NCBI GenBank assembly: GCA_020736575.1
Contig: JAGPYM010000026.1
Coordinates: 434,001-498,000, forward strand
DNA length: 64,000 nt
Reading direction: 5' to 3'
DNA from: Thelonectria olida
Lineage: Eukaryota > Ascomycota > Sordariomycetes > Hypocreales > Nectriaceae
The translations under genes were made by a program, and so were the position numbers. How positions within the stretch are numbered: the first letter of the stretch is position 1; each line of letters starts with the position of its first letter. The notes under the pieces are model-generated. The model saw nothing but the letters and a program-made list of their open reading frames with translations, had not been told where the DNA came from and ran no database searches. Below, piece by piece: positions 58,547 through 64,000 of the stretch.

Positions 58547-60070
58547 ATGACCTTCTCCTCCGACATTCACACCTTCCACTCGGGCCGTCCCCAGCCCGAC
58601 AATTCCTCCAAGACCTTCACCTCAGTCGACCCCAGCACCGCAAAGGACCTCGCAACCATCTACACAACGACCCCCTCCCAGCTAAACGATACCATCGCCG
58701 CTGCTCAGGCTGCCTTCCCTGCCTGGGCTGCGACTCCCGCTCCTCGCCGTGCCGCCATTCTGTTGCGCGCTGCCGCCCTTCTTCGAGAGCGCAACGACGA
58801 GCTCGCCCTCACCGAGACGCTCGACACGGGCAAGGCCTTTTCCGAGACTTCGACCGTTGACATCGTCACCGGCGCCGACGTCCTCGAATACTATGCCCAT
58901 CTTTGCGCCGGCAGCATCCCTGGCGAGAACACCCGTCTGAGGGCCGATGCCTTCGTCCTCACCAGCCATGAGCCCCTCGGCGTGTGCGCCGGCATCGGCG
59001 CTTGGAACTATCCCATTCAAATTGCCCTGTGGAAGTCGGCTCCTTGTCTAGCTGCTGGTAACTGCATGGTCTACAAGCCTAGCGAGGTGACGCCTCTTCA
59101 CGCAAACACCCTCGCTGAGATTTACATTGAGGCTGGCGTGCCCCCAGGCGTCTTCAACGTTGTGTACGGTGATGGCCCTGCTGTTGGCGTGCCTCTTGTT
59201 GCTCACGAGGGCATTGCCAAGATTAGCTTTACTGGTCAAGTTAGCACTGGCTCCAAGGTCGCCAGCTCTGCTGCCAATGGCATGAAGGGCATCACCATGG
59301 AGCTTGGTGGCAAGAGCCCGCTCGTCATTCTCCCCGACGCCGATGTCGACGAGGCTGCCGACGTCGCCATGGTTGCCAACTTTTTCTCCACCGGTCAAGT
59401 CTGCACGAACGGAACTCGCGTGTTCGTCCCCGATACGCTCCTCGGCAAGTTCGAGGAGGCCTTGGTCCAGCGCTGCCGCGAAGGCATTCGCATGGGTCTG
59501 CCCCGCGACGAGAAGACCAACTTTGGCCCCATGGTTAGCTCTGCCCACCGGGCCAAGGTCAAGACGTACATTGAGCACGGCCGTAACAAGGACGGCGCTC
59601 GAGTTCTTTACGACGGCTCCAAGGACGCTCAGAAGGTGCTGCCTACCGAAGACGGTTTCTGGGTGCCTCCCGTCATCTTCGCCGACTGCACCGACGAGAT
59701 GCGCGTTGCCCGTGAGGAGATCTTTGGTCCTGTCATGTGTATCCTTCCTTACAAGACTCATGGCATGGACCAACAGGACTGGCTTCCTCCCCTCATTGCC
59801 CGCGCCAACGACACACCTCTCGGCCTGGCCGCCGGCGTTGTCTCGTCAGACATTGGCTTGGCCCAGGACGTCGTCCGTCAGCTCGATGCCGGCATCACCT
59901 GGATAAACACGTGGGGCGAGTCCCCTGCCGAGATGCCCGTGGGCGGCTGGAAGATGAGTGGTATGGGTGTCGAGAACGGTATCGAGGGTATCAGGGCGTA
60001 TATGAGGACGAAGAGCACCCTGGTACAGCTCGGCAAGGGCGCGTGCAAGGGCGTGTTTTCCAAGTTGTAA
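58547..60070 (+). CDS. badA: Betaine aldehyde dehydrogenase with C-terminal SKL
   Basis: A single exon of 507 residues starting MTFSSDIHTF. Aldehyde dehydrogenase landmarks: N154 in WNYP, KPSE at 177-180, Glu252 in MELGGKSP (general base) and catalytic Cys286 in GQVCTNGTR. Betaine aldehyde dehydrogenases have the GQVCTNGTR pattern. It oxidises betaine aldehyde to glycine betaine with NAD+. The last residues are FSKL; the -SKL ending is the canonical peroxisomal PTS1. It is divergent to choline oxidase, which supplies or shares its substrate. An upstream extension of the ORF (58289) has no ALDH similarity and I exclude it. Length fits the family. The gene is highly codon-biased, consistent with high expression. 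Confidence 0.93.
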   Translation: MTFSSDIHTFHSGRPQPDNSSKTFTSVDPSTAKDLATIYTTTPSQLNDTIAAAQAAFPAWAATPAPRRAAILLRAAALLRERNDELALTETLDTGKAFSETSTVDIVTGADVLEYYAHLCAGSIPGENTRLRADAFVLTSHEPLGVCAGIGAWNYPIQIALWKSAPCLAAGNCMVYKPSEVTPLHANTLAEIYIEAGVPPGVFNVVYGDGPAVGVPLVAHEGIAKISFTGQVSTGSKVASSAANGMKGITMELGGKSPLVILPDADVDEAADVAMVANFFSTGQVCTNGTRVFVPDTLLGKFEEALVQRCREGIRMGLPRDEKTNFGPMVSSAHRAKVKTYIEHGRNKDGARVLYDGSKDAQKVLPTEDGFWVPPVIFADCTDEMRVAREEIFGPVMCILPYKTHGMDQQDWLPPLIARANDTPLGLAAGVVSSDIGLAQDVVRQLDAGITWINTWGESPAEMPVGGWKMSGMGVENGIEGIRAYMRTKSTLVQLGKGACKGVFSKL

Positions 60071-60689
60071 ATATGAATTGTGAACGATACCCATGTTAAG
60101 GAATGAAAATGATATGTGTTCTGTGGCGATAGATTTCTTGTTTGAAGGTCTTGGATGTTAGGATAGTTATAGCAATTGTACATTTTGAATCACCAGGTTG
60201 CGAGTCCATCAGACGTGAAGCGAAGAACTAAAATAAATAAAAATAACCGCAAGTAGGCAATTCTTGGTATTCATATTGTTTTTATTTGCAGGCAAAATGT
60301 GCTGGCACTCGACGCACTTTTCCCCTCCACTCTTCCGAGTGATGTCTAGGGTAGCAGTTCAGCAACGAAGGCAGGATATCCATGCCACTGGGCATCGCAA
60401 TTCCTTCTTTAGTGATTGGAATTTCTTATTCGTAATTGTGTAGCTTCGCCATGGACAGCAATCAATCAGTTTTAGCCACGTCTCGGTCACACAGCATCAG
60501 ATTCGGGCCTTTGCCCTACCGTGTCCCCCAACATGTCTCAGACGAGGAGGGAAGGAACGAACTCCCTCTATTTTGACGGTCGCCGACTCCCTTCCCTGGT
60601 TAGGGTTCGCAACCAACAGCATCCTCACTGTTCAGATTCCGTCAGCCTATCATCGACATCGAACCATCTTCAGTTCGCCCACCTTCATC
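60071..60689. other. Intergenic region, badA / kinase-like gene
   Basis: About 620 bp between two plus-strand genes. It should hold the badA 3' UTR and the kinase-like promoter. I see no repeat, RNA gene or supported ORF here. Confidence 0.5.
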
Positions 60690-61823
60690 ATGCCTTGGGT
60701 CGGCGGTCGCTACAGCGTCTCCTCCTGGTCTCGCTACCACACGGCCCGAAACGGCCGCGAATCCGCCGTCAACATCCGCATCAACGGGCGTCGCTTCAGC
60801 GTCATCATGACGCCGACCAACTTTGAAAACTCCCCCATTCGATCTCTCGAGCTGCGGAATTGTTTGGATGTTCTTCACGGGCCGGACTGGCAGGATGAAG
60901 AAGCCGATAACGACAGCGGCGTGTTTCTCTCATCGCCGGGCGAGGGTGCGAGAACTTGGGACGTCATCGAGGAAGCGTTCGACTGGGCTGTCGGCCCATA
61001 CCTTGATGAGTTTGAGAGGATGGCGCCGCCGCCGGATAAGGATGCGACACTGACGCTGGGCGACATGTTCCATGATGATGCCTTCATGTGTCGACTCGGA
61101 AGCGTCAACGACCAATTCGTTCTTGGGCCTATCGAAAAATATGTTGCGACTCCGTATCACCACCCGTTAATGTTTCACATCTTCAACGCCACAAGCCCAA
61201 GCGAGGATTCTCCAGGCCAGGCCTGGAGCACTACGTTCCCTTGCTTCTTGCCCAAGGACGTGGAAATCCAATCTGAGGCTTGGGACAGGACGAAGGACAT
61301 GCAGCATGTCAAGAGTTACTGCGCGAGGATCCCTGGTATCGACCAGCACTTGTATTACAAGAGGTTTAGGGGCAGCCAGACAGAGTGGAAGGGCGAAATT
61401 CGCAAGTACGAAGCCATCGTCGAAGCGAACTTGGGCCTGGATGTGTACATCCTTCGTCCTCGTGGCGATGTGAGGGACGAAGAAGGACGACCTCTGGGCT
61501 TGCTACTCCCACGCATCGCGCAGGCGCGATGTCTCTCCCCGGAAGTCAGACATAGGCCACCAACTCCGGAAATCGGCGAGAGATGGATAAGACAGATTGA
61601 GAGGACGGTGAGCGCGCTGCACGCGGTGGGGATTATCTGGGGCAATGCGAGTTCGAGGAACGTGCTGATTGACGAGGACGAGGACGCGTGGGTGGTGGAC
61701 TTTGGGGAGAAGAGGAGGCCATATGACGAGGGCGAGGAGGACCCGAACACGGTCTTGGGGGATTTGCAGGGCGTGAGAAAGATTCGGGCGTGTATTCAAG
61801 ATCAAGATGCCGAGACTCCGTAG
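60690..61823 (+). CDS. Protein-kinase-fold protein lacking the catalytic Asp (likely pseudokinase)
   Basis: A single exon of 377 residues starting MPWVGGRYSV. The C-terminal third resembles the fungal kinase-like family with the pattern LH..GI.WGD...NVLID....W..DFG. Here it reads LHAVGIIWGNASSRNVLID, so the expected catalytic Asp is Asn319, although Asn324 (metal-binding position) and DFG at 337-339 remain. YYKRF (Lys224) may be the beta3 lysine. The N-terminal 200 residues have no recognisable domain. A substituted catalytic residue suggests a pseudokinase or a binding scaffold. An upstream ATG at 60573 would add 39 residues; the 60690 start (context TCATCATGCC) is favoured by the similarity of these proteins' N-termini to MPW. 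It is not obviously linked to the betaine genes. Confidence 0.7.
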   Translation: MPWVGGRYSVSSWSRYHTARNGRESAVNIRINGRRFSVIMTPTNFENSPIRSLELRNCLDVLHGPDWQDEEADNDSGVFLSSPGEGARTWDVIEEAFDWAVGPYLDEFERMAPPPDKDATLTLGDMFHDDAFMCRLGSVNDQFVLGPIEKYVATPYHHPLMFHIFNATSPSEDSPGQAWSTTFPCFLPKDVEIQSEAWDRTKDMQHVKSYCARIPGIDQHLYYKRFRGSQTEWKGEIRKYEAIVEANLGLDVYILRPRGDVRDEEGRPLGLLLPRIAQARCLSPEVRHRPPTPEIGERWIRQIERTVSALHAVGIIWGNASSRNVLIDEDEDAWVVDFGEKRRPYDEGEEDPNTVLGDLQGVRKIRACIQDQDAETP

Positions 61824-62126
61824 CTAGCTAGGGACTTTGGGCAGGTGGGTTAGTTTCGCCAGAGGTGAGATGGAGTACTCATATTGGCGAATAATAGCAT
61901 GATTGAGGTTCTGAACGCTGAACAATGACATAAATTTGGGCGAATTTTTGGTGTTTTCGGCGTTGGGTTTGTCAGCTCTTCGATTTGTCAGACAGATTGG
62001 AGTAGCTGCGTGATGAGACGATAATAAGCCGACTTGTGCAAATTTGAAGTTTATAAAGTGTCACATTCTTCCCTTTGGCGTTCATGTTGTCTGCTCCAAC
62101 TCATCCAAGGCTCCGACTCAATCGCA
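61824..62126. other. Intergenic region, kinase-like gene / enoyl-reductase gene
   Basis: About 300 bp between two plus-strand genes. It has no supported ORF or other element. Confidence 0.5.
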
Positions 62127-63364
62127 ATGAACGCCCTCGTACTCACCCCGTCCTCCCGCGACGTTTCCCTCGTTCAGCTCCCTCGCCCAACCCCAGGGCC
62201 CGGAGAAGTCCTTATTCGCGTCCACGCGATAGCTCTCAACCCCGTGGACGCTCTTTATGTCACGCATCCGATTGCGAGGCAGGAATCGCGAGTCATTGGA
62301 ACCGACTTTGCGGGCGTCGTGGTCGGTCTCAGCCCCGACCTCGCCGAGTCGAATGATGCGAGAACAAAAGCTGGCGTGCGTGTAGCTGGCTTCCTCCAGG
62401 GAGGTATGTATGCTGGCTTACATCAGCCATTCGTCGTCGAGGGCAGCGTGGTTGACTTTGTGGTGCAGCCTGCTCAACCAACGACCGTCCCGGTGCCTTT
62501 GCGGAATATATTACGGCGCCGTATGATTTGATCTGGCGTGTTCCCGACCGGCTTTCACTCGAAGCCGCGTCCGCCATCAGCATGTGTGGTCTCACCGCAG
62601 CCCAAGGCGTCTTCGACCGACTCGGTCTTCCCAGTCCTTTTTCGCCGGCGGCTGATTTTCACCTGGGCCATGGTGATGTAGACACTCCTATTAGCGTCTT
62701 CATCTACGGTGCATCGACGTCGCTGGGCCTGTACGCCGCACAGCTCGTGAACCTCTCGGCGCGCACCACAGGCCGCAAGATCCGGCTCATCGGTGCGGCG
62801 AGCGCCTCGAAGCACGCTCTTCTCCGCGAGGAGCCGTATGCGTACGACGTCCTTGTGGATTATCGCGACCAAGATTGGGAGGAGAAGGTGCGCGAGGCCA
62901 CGGGCGGCGAGGGCGTCGACTACGCTGTGGATTGCATCTCCGAGGGCGTCACGGTTGAGAAGACGCATGCTACACTTGGAGCTGACGCGAGGATGGCTGT
63001 GTTTCGCGGACCAGCAGGCGGCAAATACGACCCGGCGAAGCTGAGGGTGAAGCCGATTTACGGCGCCGTGTGGGAAGGGCTGGGCGTTGAGATTGGGTAC
63101 AATGGGCAAACCATCCCCGCGAGCGCCAGGGCGAGGGACTTTGCGGCCAGGTTCTTTGCGTTCTTGGGGTCTGAGGCTGACGAGGGCAAGGTCAAGCTTG
63201 AAGCAAACCCTTTGCGCGTCATGCCGGGCGGGCTGCAGCGTGTTGTGGCAGATGGGTTTGCGCTGCTGGGAGCGGATGGTGTGGCCACGAGGGCGGCTGT
63301 GAAGAGGGATGAGGAGTATATGCGGCCGATCAGCGCGGAGAAGATGGTGTATTTGATTGAGTAG
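62127..63364 (+). CDS. LovC-like medium-chain enoyl reductase (zinc-free MDR family)
   Basis: Exons 62127-62403 and 62469-63364 (65-nt intron, GTATGT...GTGCAG) give 390 residues starting MNALVLTPSS. The pattern NPVDALYV, GTDFAGVV, RVAGFLQG-ACSTNDRPGAFAEY (spanning the splice) and IYGASTSLG for NADPH binding fit the family of stand-alone enoyl reductases (LovC-type) and toxD-like oxidoreductases. Zinc ligands are absent, so it is not an alcohol dehydrogenase. Such proteins act in trans with polyketide synthases or on free enoyl substrates, but no polyketide synthase is visible in the window. The substrate is therefore unknown. The intron sits in a region where a continuous reading gives nonsense, which supports the join. 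It is the last gene in the window. Confidence 0.88.
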
Positions 63365-64000
63365 GGAGAGCGACTGGGCTTGGTAGAGCTTTACATGTTA
63401 TCTTGAATGTCCTCTTTAGTGACTCGCGAATAGTTGCGAATTCGCGTTGATGAGCGTCCGTGTGTGCGAGGTTTAATCGCCAGCGAAGGATGCATAGGTA
63501 ATCGGTATACAGGCAACCCTATTGGCCTGGACCCTGCATTGACTTTACAGCACTATGATAGGTCGTCTTCCAAGCTGTAACGTTGATTTCCTCGACTTGT
63601 CCCCCGTCGAGGCTGCTCGCCCGCGCCAAGCTTCGGACTGCAACATGACCATGGATGTTGGTGGGGGCGGTTCGCGGCCCTTTGACGGTCGGTTTGCACA
63701 CACTACTTACCATTCCCTGGTCCTGGAAGAAGACGGGAAACGTCTGTCAGGTGATTGATGATGAGTTCCGTGGGGGTTGGACTTGGGACGAGTTGCACGT
63801 GTGCAATGCTGTGTTGGGTTGGTTTGACAGCTTCTGGGGGCAAGTCGAACGTCTTCGTTTCTAGTCGAATTAGGACCAAGCTTTGGGAAGCGCCAAGATA
63901 TTATCCCCAGAGTCGTGGTGCGACTACTAGGATCGACGTTGGTCGCAGAGGTGAGAATGTCAGTAGGTCGCTCAATGTTACGGCATAGCTTATGGCAACG
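63365..64000. other. Right-edge intergenic DNA
   Basis: About 640 bp with no supported gene; short ORFs show no domain. The 3' UTR of the enoyl reductase gene probably lies within it. Confidence 0.5.

Noticed and set aside
59048..59773. 241-codon minus-strand ORF opposite betaine aldehyde dehydrogenase
   Set aside because: Antisense shadow of codon-biased coding DNA.

Overview
The window is genomic DNA from a filamentous ascomycete (Pezizomycotina), most likely a Sordariomycete. The evidence is short 50-80 nt GT-AG introns, single-gene transcription units on both strands, pyrimidine-rich leaders, conserved eukaryotic genes (Mediator Med7, proteasome alpha4, Bye1), and an N5-hydroxyornithine/ferricrocin siderophore locus. 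I saw no rRNA, convincing tRNA, CRISPR array or intact transposon. All exon joins were inferred by hand from splice consensus, reading-frame continuity and family similarity.

Left part (1-20 kb), mostly housekeeping genes: the 5' part of a ZNF830/CCDC16-type zinc-finger gene (-, cut by the window edge), med7 (+), a 56-residue cysteine-rich microprotein (-), BYE1 with PHD, TFIIS-middle and SPOC domains (-), proteasome alpha4/PRE9 (+), a PAP2 lipid phosphatase (-), a WW/FF-domain splicing-factor-like protein (+), a Dal5-type MFS permease (-), a Nudix-eIF2B-like fusion protein (-) and a Zn2Cys6 transcription factor (-).

Central part (21.7-51 kb), intracellular siderophore locus: sidA (ornithine N5-monooxygenase, -) and a 4,850-residue NRPS of ferricrocin-synthetase type (+) are divergent and separated by about 10 kb with no gene I can support. 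SidA makes N5-hydroxyornithine. The NRPS, read as A-T-C-A-T-C-T-C-A-T-C-T-C-T-C, would use its acylated form for ferricrocin. Three exact matches to the fungal iron-regulator (SreA/Fep1-type GATA factor) consensus ATCWGATAA lie within 33 bp near 27.94 kb, with a fourth at 27.12 kb. This looks like a shared iron-responsive element. A DUF1479 (GIG1-like) putative Fe(II)/2-oxoglutarate oxygenase gene ends tail-to-tail with the NRPS.

Right part (52-64 kb), glycine-betaine locus: a choline oxidase (-) and a betaine aldehyde dehydrogenase (+) are divergent, 4.4 kb apart. Their proteins end in -SRL and -SKL, peroxisomal targeting tripeptides, so choline-to-betaine oxidation is probably peroxisomal here. 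A kinase-fold protein lacking the catalytic Asp (+) and a LovC-like medium-chain enoyl reductase (+) close the window.

Most notable: the clustered iron-regulator sites inside the unusually long sidA/NRPS intergenic region, the paired peroxisomal signals on the betaine enzymes, and the small cysteine-rich protein at 2.3-2.5 kb, which is easily missed by annotation.
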